Shown: positions 25,738 to 34,060, counted from the stretch's first letter. The stretch: 39,844 nucleotides of DNA from Lysobacterales bacterium (GCA_011524975.1 WTJD01000097.1:1-39844), one strand, 5' to 3'. Numbers and translations: made by a program. The notes: a model not told the origin generated them from the sequence alone.

Positions 25738-26328
25738 ATGAGCGACAGCGCAATTCACGAAAAAAACCAGCTGAGGCGCGAGGCGCGCCGGCGCCGGCAG
25801 GACCCCTCGGAAAGCAGATCACGCCTGGACCAGCAGATCCGGCAACACCTGTTGCGCGGCATCGAAGGCTCAGGCCACACCCGCCTGGCGGCCTTCCTGA
25901 GCTTCGATGGCGAACCCGACCTGGAGCCCGCGCTTCTCCGTCTCCGGGATCAGGGCCTGACCATCGCGCTACCCGTTCTGGACCCGGACGCGCCGGGCAT
26001 CATGAAGATGCGCGAGTGGCGGCCGGGCGTGACCATGCGGGCCAATGCATTTGGCATCCGGGAGCCCGCGCGGGGCGACAGGGTGTCACTGGATTCGCTG
26101 GACCTCGTGTTGCTGCCGCTGGTCGCTTACGATGCCAGCGGAGCCCGGCTGGGCATGGGTGGCGGGTACTATGACCGATGGCTGGACCCGAGCCGTTCCG
26201 CCCAGGTTCCCGTCCGGGTCGGTGTCGCCTACCACTGCCAGCAATTCCCCCGGGTGCCCATGGAGGCGTGGGACGCGCCAATGGACGCGATCGTCAATGA
26301 AGACGGATGGTTTTCTTTCCCGCTGTAA
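25738..26328 (+). CDS. fau: 5-formyltetrahydrofolate cyclo-ligase
   Basis: A 196-residue cytosolic enzyme (YgfA in E. coli) that converts 5-formyl-THF to 5,10-methenyl-THF with ATP. It begins with the basic helix KNQLRREARRRRQ. It shows the substrate/ATP motif LPLVAYDASGARLGMGGGYYDR near residue 130 and ends VGVAYHCQQ...PMDAIVNEDGW. It follows 6S RNA as in E. coli, where ygfA is co-transcribed with it. rpiA starts 39 bp downstream on the same strand. Confidence 0.95.
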   Translation: MSDSAIHEKNQLRREARRRRQDPSESRSRLDQQIRQHLLRGIEGSGHTRLAAFLSFDGEPDLEPALLRLRDQGLTIALPVLDPDAPGIMKMREWRPGVTMRANAFGIREPARGDRVSLDSLDLVLLPLVAYDASGARLGMGGGYYDRWLDPSRSAQVPVRVGVAYHCQQFPRVPMEAWDAPMDAIVNEDGWFSFPL

Positions 26329-26367
26329 GCCATCAGAATGGGCGCGGGAATGGTCAGGAGTAGCTCA

Positions 26368-27033
26368 ATGGAACAAGTGCTGGAACAGGATCGCCTCAAG
26401 CGGCTCGTCGGTGAGGCCGCCCTTGCGTTCGTCACATCTGACAGCATCATCGGCGTCGGCACCGGCAGCACCGTCAATTGTTTCATCGACGCCCTGGCCG
26501 AAAGCCGCATCCAGATCGAAGCGGCGGTCTCAAGCTCCGAGGCCACCACCGAGCGGCTGACGCGGCACGGCATCGAAGTGGTGGAACTGAACCAATGCGG
26601 AGATCTCGACCTTTACATCGATGGCGCCGATGAATGCGACGCTCATCGCCGCCTGATCAAGGGCGGCGGCGGTGCGCTCACGCGCGAGAAAATCGTAGCG
26701 GGCGCCAGCAGAAGATTTGTCTGCATCGTGGATGAAAGCAAAAAAGTCAATGTACTGGGTCAATTCCCGCTTCCCATCGAAGTGATCCCCATGGCCCGCA
26801 GCATGGTTGCGAGAAAACTCGTCGCGCTGGGAGGCCAGCCGGAGTGGCGCGAGGGATTCACCACCGACAACGGCAATTGGATTCTGGATGTACACCATCT
26901 CGACCTGGTCGACCCCGTGGCCATGGAGTCGAAGATCAACGATATTCCGGGCGTTGTCACCTGCGGCCTGTTTGCGCGCCGGCCCGCCGACCTGGTCGTG
27001 ATCGGGTCTTCATCGGGCATCCAGCAGTTCTGA
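26368..27033 (+). CDS. rpiA: ribose-5-phosphate isomerase A
   Basis: A 221-residue enzyme that interconverts ribose 5-phosphate and ribulose 5-phosphate in the pentose phosphate pathway. Family motifs: [10 protein letters not shown] near residue 26, the catalytic [11 protein letters not shown] (about 80-92) and [16 protein letters not shown] (about 97-112). The ATG at 26368 has an AGGAG ribosome binding site and gives the usual length; an in-frame ATG at 26338 would add ten residues. It is linked in E. coli too with the fau/6S region. Confidence 0.96.
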   Translation: MEQVLEQDRLKRLVGEAALAFVTSDSIIGVGTGSTVNCFIDALAESRIQIEAAVSSSEATTERLTRHGIEVVELNQCGDLDLYIDGADECDAHRRLIKGGGGALTREKIVAGASRRFVCIVDESKKVNVLGQFPLPIEVIPMARSMVARKLVALGGQPEWREGFTTDNGNWILDVHHLDLVDPVAMESKINDIPGVVTCGLFARRPADLVVIGSSSGIQQF

Positions 27034-27060
27034 CCAGGCGCTCTGCGCCGAATCCAGCCA

Positions 27061-27080
27061 CGGCCGCCCATTGGCGGCCG
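27061..27080. terminator. possible hairpin after rpiA
   Basis: CGGCCGCC and GGCGGCCG form a perfect 8-bp stem with a CATT loop, 28 bp after the rpiA stop. A smaller hairpin, GGCGC-TCT-GCGCC, lies at 27037-27049. Neither has a U tract, so they may only assist termination or protect the mRNA 3' end. Confidence 0.4.
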
Positions 27081-27276
27081 CGTCAGCGGCCCATACCGGT
27101 CTGAACACAGCTGAGCCCGCCTTTTCCTGCATTTTTTCAGTTCAACCCTGTCAGTTCTTACAGTTACTGATATCGCGCCCGACTTCCATACTTTGATCAC
27201 GGCTTGGGGATGGAATCCCGCTGACTCGCAAGGAACCAGCGTTTGATCTTATTGCCACTTGGAAGAGGTTAATCAG

Positions 27277-27435
27277 ATGAACGACATTCGTGACATGCTC
27301 AAGCAAACCATCTTATTGGCAACCGCAATCTTTTTAATGACGGCGCCAGCTCCGGATGCACAGGACCTGTCGGAAATGAGTGGGGGGTTCTTTGTTCAGG
27401 ATAACGAAGCCCCGTTGGTGGCAGACGAACGTTAG
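27277..27435 (+). CDS. small secreted peptide precursor, unknown function
   Basis: A 52-residue reading frame with a strong ribosome binding site (GGAAGAGG, 8 nt before the ATG) and a Sec-type signal sequence: a short charged part, then hydrophobic TILLATAIFLM, then a TAPAPDAQ cleavage zone. The mature peptide would be about 24 residues, acidic, with LSEMSGGFFVQ near its start and no Cys. A good terminator follows 60 bp later. Codon use is more AT-rich (TTA, TTT, GTT) than in its neighbours. I do not recognise the family. The upstream 243-bp spacer after rpiA contains two TTTGATC copies and a GGGAT-GGA-ATCCC hairpin, but no clear promoter. Confidence 0.6.
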   Translation: MNDIRDMLKQTILLATAIFLMTAPAPDAQDLSEMSGGFFVQDNEAPLVADER

Positions 27436-27495
27436 TCCATTTAAAGAAGTTTCAGCGATAAAAGTCCGGCCCTGTCCACAGCCGGCAACGCAAAG

Positions 27496-27519
27496 AACCC
27501 GGCCTGCGCCGGGTTTTTT
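27496..27519 (+). terminator. intrinsic terminator of the small secreted peptide gene
   Basis: AACCCGGC (27496-27503) pairs with GCCGGGTT (27508-27515) around a CTGC loop, followed by an uninterrupted T run. This is a textbook factor-independent terminator. It lies 60 bp after the small gene and 55 bp before the end of the convergent porin gene. Confidence 0.9.
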
Positions 27520-27573
27520 CTTGCTCAACCAAAGCCCGGATGGCCCAGGAGTCCGGGCGCATCTTCCCGGGTA

Positions 27574-28800
27574 CTAGAAGTCGGCGGTCAATTGCAGCCA
27601 GAGCTTTGTGGTGTCTGCGTAGGCCGCCGATGCGCCTTTGAAATCTGCGAATTTAAGCAGCACACCGTAGTGATCCGCGAAGCGCCGGGAGAATGAGACA
27701 TCGATTTCGGAACCGTATCCGGCCGCGCCTGATTCGGCGGCAAAGTCATGATAAGCCACGTACCACGACCACTGGTTCAATGGGCCTTTAACACCCACGA
27801 ATAAATCTTCCAGCCCCGCTTCAGGCGTCGTGGAAAACCTGTCCGCCCAGCCATTGAACGCATGCAGCGTGGCCAGCGGGGTTCTGAACGCCTGGCCAGG
27901 ATCACCCTCCTGCCCGCCGAGCGACTCGAAACCTGCAAAAACCTGTGCGTACTCGGGGCCCCATGACAGGTCCAGCCTGTAGTAATCAGCGTCATAGGGG
28001 ACCGGGTTATCACCCGTCTCTGACTGCCGCGCGTACTCCAACGCGTAGGTAAAATTCGACCGCTCGAGTTCCTTCTGCCCTGTCAGCCTCAGGCCCCAGG
28101 TGCGATTCGAAACCGAGGGGTCGTCCTCGTTATCGATATCAAACCAGTACACGGCCAACTTCCCCACACGGTCGAACTGCCTAGTGGCATTCAACAGGTA
28201 AGTCTCGTGCTTCTGGTCACCGGCCGGCACGTCATTGCCGAAGATGCGATGAACCTTGCCGACGTAGGCGAGGCTGTAATCAATCCCTCCCGTAGCGGAG
28301 CCTTCAACCGACCATGCGTCGTAGGTCTGCTCGTTCTGTCGCCAACCCACGTTACCTATAAACCTGGCGTTGTTGATGATGATCCGCTGACGCCCGAGGC
28401 GGGTTTTCCATCGGTCTGCCTGGTATTGCAGGTAGGCCTGGTTGAGATCCTCGCCCTTGGGATCTGCAACCAGCGGGTACTGCGCGCGGTCCGGTGTGTT
28501 CCCGCCGCCCGCGTTGTATCGATCGCTGCCGACCTGGGCCACGTAATCCAACTCGACGAAGGCCGAGAATCCACCAAGGCTGCCCGTGAGAAAATTGAGC
28601 CTGCCCCTGAGCGTAGACGCCAGGGCGTCCCGATCAAAGCCCGCTTGCTCTACCTGCTCGAGACGGTATCGAAAGGAAATACCGACCTTGCTTTCGGAAC
28701 CGGCCTGATTCTCGGGCCCATCGGCGCTGGCCCAGTCGATGTTTGCGGCCTGAAAACACCCCGACAAAAAGAGGAAGGCGCACGCTTTGAGCGGTCTCAT
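27574..28800 (-). CDS. alginate-export-like outer-membrane porin
   Basis: A 408-residue protein with a signal peptide (RPLKACAFLFLSGCFQAANI, cleavage near residue 19-26) and a full-length outer-membrane barrel ending LWLQLTADF with the terminal Phe used by the BAM machine. The segment GRQRIIINNARFIGNVGWRQ near residue 137 is the characteristic block of the alginate_export/AlgE-like family. No alginate genes are nearby, so the substrate is unknown; many members are general or carbohydrate porins. Cys15 is within the signal region and is not followed by a lipobox. It has a GGGAG ribosome binding site and is divergent from nsrR. Confidence 0.85.
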   Translation of the reverse strand: MRPLKACAFLFLSGCFQAANIDWASADGPENQAGSESKVGISFRYRLEQVEQAGFDRDALASTLRGRLNFLTGSLGGFSAFVELDYVAQVGSDRYNAGGGNTPDRAQYPLVADPKGEDLNQAYLQYQADRWKTRLGRQRIIINNARFIGNVGWRQNEQTYDAWSVEGSATGGIDYSLAYVGKVHRIFGNDVPAGDQKHETYLLNATRQFDRVGKLAVYWFDIDNEDDPSVSNRTWGLRLTGQKELERSNFTYALEYARQSETGDNPVPYDADYYRLDLSWGPEYAQVFAGFESLGGQEGDPGQAFRTPLATLHAFNGWADRFSTTPEAGLEDLFVGVKGPLNQWSWYVAYHDFAAESGAAGYGSEIDVSFSRRFADHYGVLLKFADFKGASAAYADTTKLWLQLTADF

Positions 28801-29106
28801 CTATTTACTCCCTGTGTGTACGGCAACGGAAATCGCCTGGTCCGGAGAACGCGATGACGATAAATCATTCATGATTTGGCATAAATGATTCAATCCGTAT
28901 GCATGAATCATCGTCCGACATTTTGGGGTCATCAGCCGCGTGGCTTGATGACCTGGATCATCGAGATCAACCGCTGGCTGCAGGTTCACCGCGCGCCCGC
29001 TCATGGAGGCCTCGGCGGTTATTAGCTGATCTGCATCAGATTCATGCCTAGCCCGCGCATCTAAAATGGCTCCAATTCCAGTCATGCCAATCGCCTGGAG
29101 CCGCTC
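28801..29106. other. porin-nsrR divergent intergenic region
   Basis: A 306-bp spacer without a supportable gene. It contains the large inverted repeat at 28856-28915, a smaller GATGA-N6-TCATC repeat at 28947-28962, and a candidate -10 (TAAAAT, 29062-29067) for nsrR with no good -35. The half nearer the porin is AT-rich. Confidence 0.6.
28856..28915. promoter_or_regulatory. large imperfect inverted repeat, candidate operator
   Basis: Arms 28856-28872 and 28899-28915 match in 14 of 17 positions. Inside lie a perfect 7-bp palindrome AAATCAT-TC-ATGATTT (28862-28877) and arms ATGATTCA/TGAATCAT (28885-28892 and 28904-28911). The core ATGATT/AATCAT thus occurs four times. It lies 56 bp upstream of the porin start and about 190 bp upstream of nsrR. 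NsrR half sites in other gammaproteobacteria resemble ATGCATTT, so NsrR binding is plausible but not shown. Confidence 0.6.
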
Positions 29107-29550
29107 ATGCGCCTGACCCGATTTACCGACTATTCTCTGCGCGTCCTGATCTACTTGGGTTTGCAGGATGACCAGCTGGTCACCATTCGCAAGATCTCAG
29201 ATGCCTATGGCATCTCCCGTAATCACCTGATGAAGGTCGTCAGTCTATTGACCCGCATGGGCTATCTGAAAGCGCAGCGCGGCCCCGGGGGCGGTATCAG
29301 GCTGGCCCGAATACCGGAAGACATCAACCTGGCTGATGTGATCCGCGACACCGAGGAAGATCTCGTGATGGTGGAGTGTTTCGACGAGGAAGGCAGCTGC
29401 GTCATCAGCCCGGCCTGTAAACTTCACCACATTATCGGTGAAGCGCTGAACGCCTACATCAGCACACTGCGTAAATACACGTTGCAGGATCTCATCGACC
29501 CGAAAGACGAACTGGCGCGCCTGCTGCAAGTAGAACGTAACGCCGCCTGA
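29107..29550 (+). CDS. nsrR: nitric oxide-sensing repressor NsrR (Rrf2 family)
   Basis: A 147-residue Rrf2-type repressor with an iron-sulfur cluster that is destroyed by nitric oxide, releasing genes for NO detoxification. The winged helix contains FTDYSLRVLIYL, ISRNHLMKVVSLLTRMGYL and RGPGGGIRLAR, all close to E. coli NsrR. Cluster cysteines are Cys91, Cys98 and Cys104 (C-x6-C-x5-C); E. coli has C-x4-C-x5-C. The C-terminal Y-T-L-x-D-L-x-D matches NsrR. No hmp, norVW or ytfE gene is in the window, so its targets lie elsewhere, besides a possible role at its own spacer. Confidence 0.92.
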   Translation: MRLTRFTDYSLRVLIYLGLQDDQLVTIRKISDAYGISRNHLMKVVSLLTRMGYLKAQRGPGGGIRLARIPEDINLADVIRDTEEDLVMVECFDEEGSCVISPACKLHHIIGEALNAYISTLRKYTLQDLIDPKDELARLLQVERNAA

Positions 29551-29648
29551 TTCCCGCGGCCTGCCGGCGACCAGCGTCTGAAACGACGGCCGGGGAAAGG
29601 CCTGGTCACGGAAGCGGCCATCCATACAGGCCACCCTTATTTCCCTGT

Positions 29649-31376
29649 TCAGGGTTGCGCTTGCGCCTTGCCCACGGCCTCATTGACGGTCGCAACCAGG
29701 TCATCACGCTGGATCGGTTTGGGTATGACCCCCGCCATGCCAATCTCGAGGTATTGCTTGACGTCCGTCTCCAGCGTGTTGGCCGTCAGCGCGACAATCG
29801 GCGGCGGCGACGCCAGGCGTGACCTGATCAATCGAGTCGCCTCAATGCCGTCAATAACAGGCATCTGGATATCCATCAGGATGACGTCGTAATCCGCGCC
29901 CTCTCGCGTTGCTTCCTCGACCACGGCCTCGCCGTTTTTAGCGATGAATACGCGCCAGCCCAGTGAATCGAGCATCTGCTCCAAAATCATGGCGATGACG
30001 TCGTTGTCTTCCCCAACCAGTACATGATAGGCCACTGGCCCTGCCTCCTCTTCAGTGGTCTCGGCGTGTTGTGCCGGAGTGCGCGAATGTACAGCCTTTA
30101 AAACTAGGGAGACGGTAAAGACAGACCCCTCTCCCACAATACTTTCCACGTCGATGCTGCCGTCCATCATCGTGACCAGTTCCTGCACGATGGCAAGGCC
30201 CAGCCCCGTACCCTGGTCGGTCCGTGAGCGCTTGGACTCCATCTGCTCGAAGGCCTTGAACATATCATCCAGGCGCTCCGCCGCTATGCCACGGCCGGTA
30301 TCCTCGCAGCGCCACGTGACGTGAACCGCATCCGCCACCGGCTTTGCCATCATGGACAACTTCACCCCGCCGCTTTGCGTGTACTTGACGGCATTACTGA
30401 GCAAATTGAACAGCACTTGTTCCACCCTCTGCGGATCCGTGATGACTTTCACCTCGCCAGGGGGCAATTCCAGCTCGTAGCGCAAATCCTTGCCCGCCGC
30501 CATGCCTTCAAGACCAGCCCATGCCTGTTCCGTGACCATTCGCAGGTCGCATTCCGCCGAGCTGAGGGTGAACTTACCCGACTCCATCTTGGCAAAAAGC
30601 AGAATATCGTCCACCACCGCCAGCATGTGATTGGCGCTGGAACTTGCGATACCCAGCATTCTCCGCTGCTCGCTGTCGAGGTCGGTGTGCTCGAGCAAAC
30701 CGTGCATACCCAGCACCCCCGTCATGGGTGTTCTCAGCTCATGGGTGGCGTTGGCGACGAATCGCTTCTGTGAAAGCTGCGCTTTCTCCAACCGGTTGGC
30801 CACGTCCTTCAACTCCACCAGTTGCTGGATCGCCTGCCTGAAAATGGGCGCGTAGGAGTAATAACAAAACGCCGAGAGCAACGCACCAATGGCGAGAACG
30901 GGCATCGATTGCTCGAAATTCCAACCGAACGACCAGACTAAAATCAGCGCGCCCAGGCTGACCAGGCTCAAAATGGCAAGCCATAGCGCCATGCGTCGCG
31001 TGCCCAGCCCGATGATCACCATGATCGGTATCAACCTGAAGAATTGCCAGACATCCCGCTCGAGATGAAACAGCCAGGCCCAGTTGAAAAACAAGAGCGC
31101 GACGGTCCCAACGTAGACCGGCCCCATCCATGAACCTGTGATTTTTTGATCCCGGGAAAACAGGATCACCGGCAGCATCAATGCCGCGGTCACCAGCGCG
31201 GGAATGGCCCTGAGCCAGACCAGGGGAGGCTCCAGCGTGGCTAACTCGATACCCCCGCGCGCCCCGAAGAAAATGGCGACAACTATGCCCAGCACAAACA
31301 TGAACCGGTTCGAGTACTGCCGGTACAGTTCGCGCTCACCATGGGTGTTTATCGAAACCGTTGGATGGTTTTCCAT
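29649..31376 (-). CDS. hybrid sensor histidine kinase with C-terminal receiver
   Basis: A 575-residue membrane-bound kinase. About six membrane helices (residues 24-175) form the input part, with no large periplasmic loop or PAS domain. The dimerisation domain has FVANATHELRTPMTG with phospho-acceptor His212. The ATPase domain has NLLSNAVKYT (about 324-333), EDTGRGI and GTGLGLAIV (389-397). A receiver domain follows with phospho-Asp502 in DVILMDIQMPVIDG and a late K-P-I motif. There is no HPt domain and no response regulator beside it, so its partner is elsewhere. I chose the ATG at 31376; a TTG at 31391 would add five residues. The signal sensed is unknown. Confidence 0.92.
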   Translation of the reverse strand: MENHPTVSINTHGERELYRQYSNRFMFVLGIVVAIFFGARGGIELATLEPPLVWLRAIPALVTAALMLPVILFSRDQKITGSWMGPVYVGTVALLFFNWAWLFHLERDVWQFFRLIPIMVIIGLGTRRMALWLAILSLVSLGALILVWSFGWNFEQSMPVLAIGALLSAFCYYSYAPIFRQAIQQLVELKDVANRLEKAQLSQKRFVANATHELRTPMTGVLGMHGLLEHTDLDSEQRRMLGIASSSANHMLAVVDDILLFAKMESGKFTLSSAECDLRMVTEQAWAGLEGMAAGKDLRYELELPPGEVKVITDPQRVEQVLFNLLSNAVKYTQSGGVKLSMMAKPVADAVHVTWRCEDTGRGIAAERLDDMFKAFEQMESKRSRTDQGTGLGLAIVQELVTMMDGSIDVESIVGEGSVFTVSLVLKAVHSRTPAQHAETTEEEAGPVAYHVLVGEDNDVIAMILEQMLDSLGWRVFIAKNGEAVVEEATREGADYDVILMDIQMPVIDGIEATRLIRSRLASPPPIVALTANTLETDVKQYLEIGMAGVIPKPIQRDDLVATVNEAVGKAQAQP

Positions 31377-31530
31377 TTTTTCTCGCCGCAAGGCACGTGC
31401 CCCGCCTGCCCCCTAAAACCATGACGCTGACGCCATTATGCCCGAATTCAACCGGCGACCACTGATCGGCGGCGCCGGAGCGGAGATAAAGCTGTCATAC
31501 TGAGCGTTGAGCCGAATCAGTTGACGAACC

Positions 31531-32286
31531 ATGATGATTAAAGACGCCATCATCAGCATCACCGGCGCGGGCGGCGGCCTTGGGGCGGCCATGGCCCGAC
31601 AGCTTGCCGCCGATGGCGCCAGGCTGGCCCTCATCGACCACGACATGGGACAGGTAGAGCCTTTGCATCGGGAACTGGGCGACGAGCGCTGCCTGGTGCT
31701 GCCTTGTGATGTAACCCGGGAAAACCAGGTCGACGGCGCGTTCGCCGCCATCACCGAGCATTTCGGGCGGCTGGACGCGCTGGTGAACAACGCCGGGATC
31801 ACCCGCGACGCAATGCTACTCAAATACCAGGAAGGCGAGCCCGTATCCCGCATGTCGCTGGAACAGTGGCGCGACGTCGTCGATGTCAACCTCACGGGCG
31901 TGTTCCTGTGCGGCCGTGCAGCCGCAGAGCAGATGGCCCGGGGCGGCCGGGGCGGCCATATCATCAACATCTCCAGCATTTCCCGCGCCGGCAATATCGG
32001 GCAAAGCAATTACGCGGCGGCCAAGGCCGGCGTCGCCGCGCTGGCGGTCACCTGGGCCCGGGAACTGGCACGATACGGGATTCGCGCCAATGCCATTTCA
32101 CCCGGATTCATCGGTACCGAAATGGTTCGCGGCATAAAGCCGGAGATCATCGATAAGCTACAGGGCATGATCCCAGTGGGCCGGATCGGCGAACCTGATG
32201 AGATCGCTCACACGGTCAAGTTTCTGCTGGAAAACGAGTTCATCAACGGCCGCAATATCGAGATTGACGGCGGCATGCGGTTATAG
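31531..32286 (+). CDS. short-chain dehydrogenase/reductase, FabG-like
   Basis: A 251-residue classical SDR oxidoreductase. The cofactor loop TGAGGGLG (residues 11-18), the NNAG motif and the catalytic triad in N-I-S-S-I-S...S-N-Y-A-A-A-K-A-G (Ser, Tyr, Lys) are all present. The C-terminal ISPGFIGTEMV and the ending N-I-E-I-D-G-G-M-R-L are typical of FabG-type 3-oxoacyl reductases. Without acpP/fabF neighbours it is more likely a specialised reductase than the fatty-acid FabG; the substrate cannot be read. It stands alone and converges with the aldehyde dehydrogenase gene. Confidence 0.9.
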   Translation: MMIKDAIISITGAGGGLGAAMARQLAADGARLALIDHDMGQVEPLHRELGDERCLVLPCDVTRENQVDGAFAAITEHFGRLDALVNNAGITRDAMLLKYQEGEPVSRMSLEQWRDVVDVNLTGVFLCGRAAAEQMARGGRGGHIINISSISRAGNIGQSNYAAAKAGVAALAVTWARELARYGIRANAISPGFIGTEMVRGIKPEIIDKLQGMIPVGRIGEPDEIAHTVKFLLENEFINGRNIEIDGGMRL

Positions 32287-32338
32287 CCTGACTGCGCGGC
32301 ACGCGGCTCCGCCAGATTCGCCCGACTGAGCGTCAGCT

Positions 32339-33922
32339 TCAGGCGGATTCGGGCGTTTCCCAGCCGGCCGGCGCCGGGCCCTGGTCCATGATGATTTCGC
32401 GGTGCCCGCTCCACGTGGAAATAATGGCCTCGGGGGTACCGATGCCCGCAGCCCGCGGATCACCACAGGGCCCGAACCAGTGGTTCTGGGGCGCGCCGGT
32501 GGTGCGTGCGCGCATACCGCAATACGTGGTTCCGTTGACGCTGGCCGCCAGCACCTGCTGCTGAAAGTGAACATCCGCGCTGACCACGGCCGCGGTCAGG
32601 TGGTGTGACATGCGCTCCAGCATGCCCAGCACGGCCGGCAGGTCATCATCGCCGTATTCCACGATCACCTGGAACGGCCCGAACAGCTCGGTGGTCACCC
32701 GATCGAAATGCTCACCCGCCGCCTTGCTCAGCGGCACCTTGACGGCGGTGGCCTCGTAGGCGCCATACACATCAGGAATGGCATGCCCGCGCAGCGGCTC
32801 GCCACCAAAGACCAGCTCTGAGCCCGGGATGCTCAGCATGCCCTCGATATGCCCTTTGATCCGGTCGTTGGACCAGGTCAGCACCGGGCCCAGCGACAGA
32901 TTCTCCAGGCTGCGACGACCCGCAAGTTCGCCCAACTTGGGCATCAACGCCTCAGACCAGTTCTCATGCGCAAACAAAATGCTCTGCGCCGAACACTTCT
33001 GGCCGGCCGCGTTGTAAGCGTCCTCATCGCACTGCCAGGCCACGTAGTCCAGCCACGATGGATCAAAGTCCGGCCCCAACACTTTCCAGTCAAAGCCTGC
33101 ATCTTCCACGCGCACCCGGCCATTCATGACATCAGCAATGATTTCCGCCACGTCGCTGGAACCGGTGAACTGGACCATCCGCAGCATGTCCTTGGCCTGC
33201 TCGATCAGCTCACCCATGACGCGCCCGCGGCAATGGATCAGGTCGACATCCCCGGGCGGCAGGCCGCAGTCAATCAACAAGCGCAGAAATTGCTCAAAAA
33301 CGGCGCTGACTTTCGAGTCCACTTTCACCAACGGCTTGTTGCCCATGAATAAGGCGCCCATGACCTGCAGGGCCGGGATCTCCAACGGGAAATTGAAGGG
33401 CGCCACAACCGCGACCGGGCCCCATGGCCAGCGATAGCCCCTGGACTCCTGCCCGGGATGGTTGCCCGGATTGGAAAACCCCCTGCCCAGAAAACGCACA
33501 CGGTCACCGGCGAAGTTCTCGAGGAAGACCCGCGTGACCACCACCTCATTCAGGCACTGCAGCCGGCTCTTGGGCATGACGCGCTGCAGCAGCTTGACGA
33601 AGTACTCCTCTACGGCCGGCTCAGCCAGCCGCGCGGCCGCCCGAGCACACACATCGCCCAGCATCAGGTAGCGCTGCGGCTGCTTCCAGGGGTTATGCAA
33701 GCCCGTCTTCGGGCATCGCGCCAGGCTGTCGATAAAGGGCTGGACGTCCGTGGTGTCCGGCACCCGCAGAAACTCGCCCCCGTGCAGCGGGTCCGGTATA
33801 TCCTGGCGAATGCTGCTGGCGATGTGCCAGGAGCCGTCAAGCAAATTATGGACATTGCCCGGCGCTTCCGGTGTCATGCCATGAAAGGGGTCCAGGGTGG
33901 CGAAGTCGGGGATCTGGCTCAT
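32339..33922 (-). CDS. L-glutamate gamma-semialdehyde (P5C) dehydrogenase, plant ALDH12 type
   Basis: A 527-residue NAD-dependent aldehyde dehydrogenase. Nearly the whole sequence follows plant mitochondrial P5C dehydrogenase (ALDH12), as I recall that family: QPFIDSLARCPKTGLHNP, WGPVAVVAPFNFPLEIP, MGNKPLVKVDSKVS, VEDAGFDWKVLGPD, AGQKCSAQS with catalytic Cys310, TTGAPQNHWFGP and the C-terminal G-P-x-P-x-G-W-E. It would oxidise glutamate semialdehyde to glutamate, the last step of proline breakdown. No putA or proline dehydrogenase is nearby. I chose the ATG at 33922 before SQIPDF; an in-frame ATG at 33970 is possible. It is divergent from GH43. Confidence 0.9.
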   Translation of the reverse strand: MSQIPDFATLDPFHGMTPEAPGNVHNLLDGSWHIASSIRQDIPDPLHGGEFLRVPDTTDVQPFIDSLARCPKTGLHNPWKQPQRYLMLGDVCARAAARLAEPAVEEYFVKLLQRVMPKSRLQCLNEVVVTRVFLENFAGDRVRFLGRGFSNPGNHPGQESRGYRWPWGPVAVVAPFNFPLEIPALQVMGALFMGNKPLVKVDSKVSAVFEQFLRLLIDCGLPPGDVDLIHCRGRVMGELIEQAKDMLRMVQFTGSSDVAEIIADVMNGRVRVEDAGFDWKVLGPDFDPSWLDYVAWQCDEDAYNAAGQKCSAQSILFAHENWSEALMPKLGELAGRRSLENLSLGPVLTWSNDRIKGHIEGMLSIPGSELVFGGEPLRGHAIPDVYGAYEATAVKVPLSKAAGEHFDRVTTELFGPFQVIVEYGDDDLPAVLGMLERMSHHLTAAVVSADVHFQQQVLAASVNGTTYCGMRARTTGAPQNHWFGPCGDPRAAGIGTPEAIISTWSGHREIIMDQGPAPAGWETPESA

Positions 33923-33993
33923 GCGCTTTTCCGGGCTGAGATTCAATACCGACAGTTTAGCAGTCCCCATCCGTACCGGCAGCGCGAACCCCT

Positions 33994-33999
33994 TATAAT
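33994..33999 (+). promoter_or_regulatory. candidate -10 element of the GH43 gene
   Basis: A perfect TATAAT lies 61 bp before the GH43 start. No good -35 is present at 16-18 bp, so an activator may be needed. Transcription would begin near 34006. Confidence 0.4.
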
Positions 34000-34060
34000 G
34001 CGATCAAAGTCAATGGCCGAATTGAGCGGCCGATGCCAGTTGGACCCGGGGTTTGGACTC

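Noticed and set aside
25628-25822. Small reading frame inside the 6S RNA region
   Set aside because: The sequence matches 6S RNA structure and position; the frame has no coding features.
27061-27080. Perfect palindromic stem as a recombination (attC-like) site
   Set aside because: No integrase, no cassette structure and no conserved R boxes; better read as a transcript-end hairpin.
27200-27276. Possible riboswitch before the small secreted peptide gene
   Set aside because: Only a 5-bp hairpin and a short direct repeat are visible; no known riboswitch core motif fits.
33458-34060. Upstream extension of the GH43 frame
   Set aside because: It lies antisense to the aldehyde dehydrogenase gene, and the signal peptide begins at the ATG at 34061.
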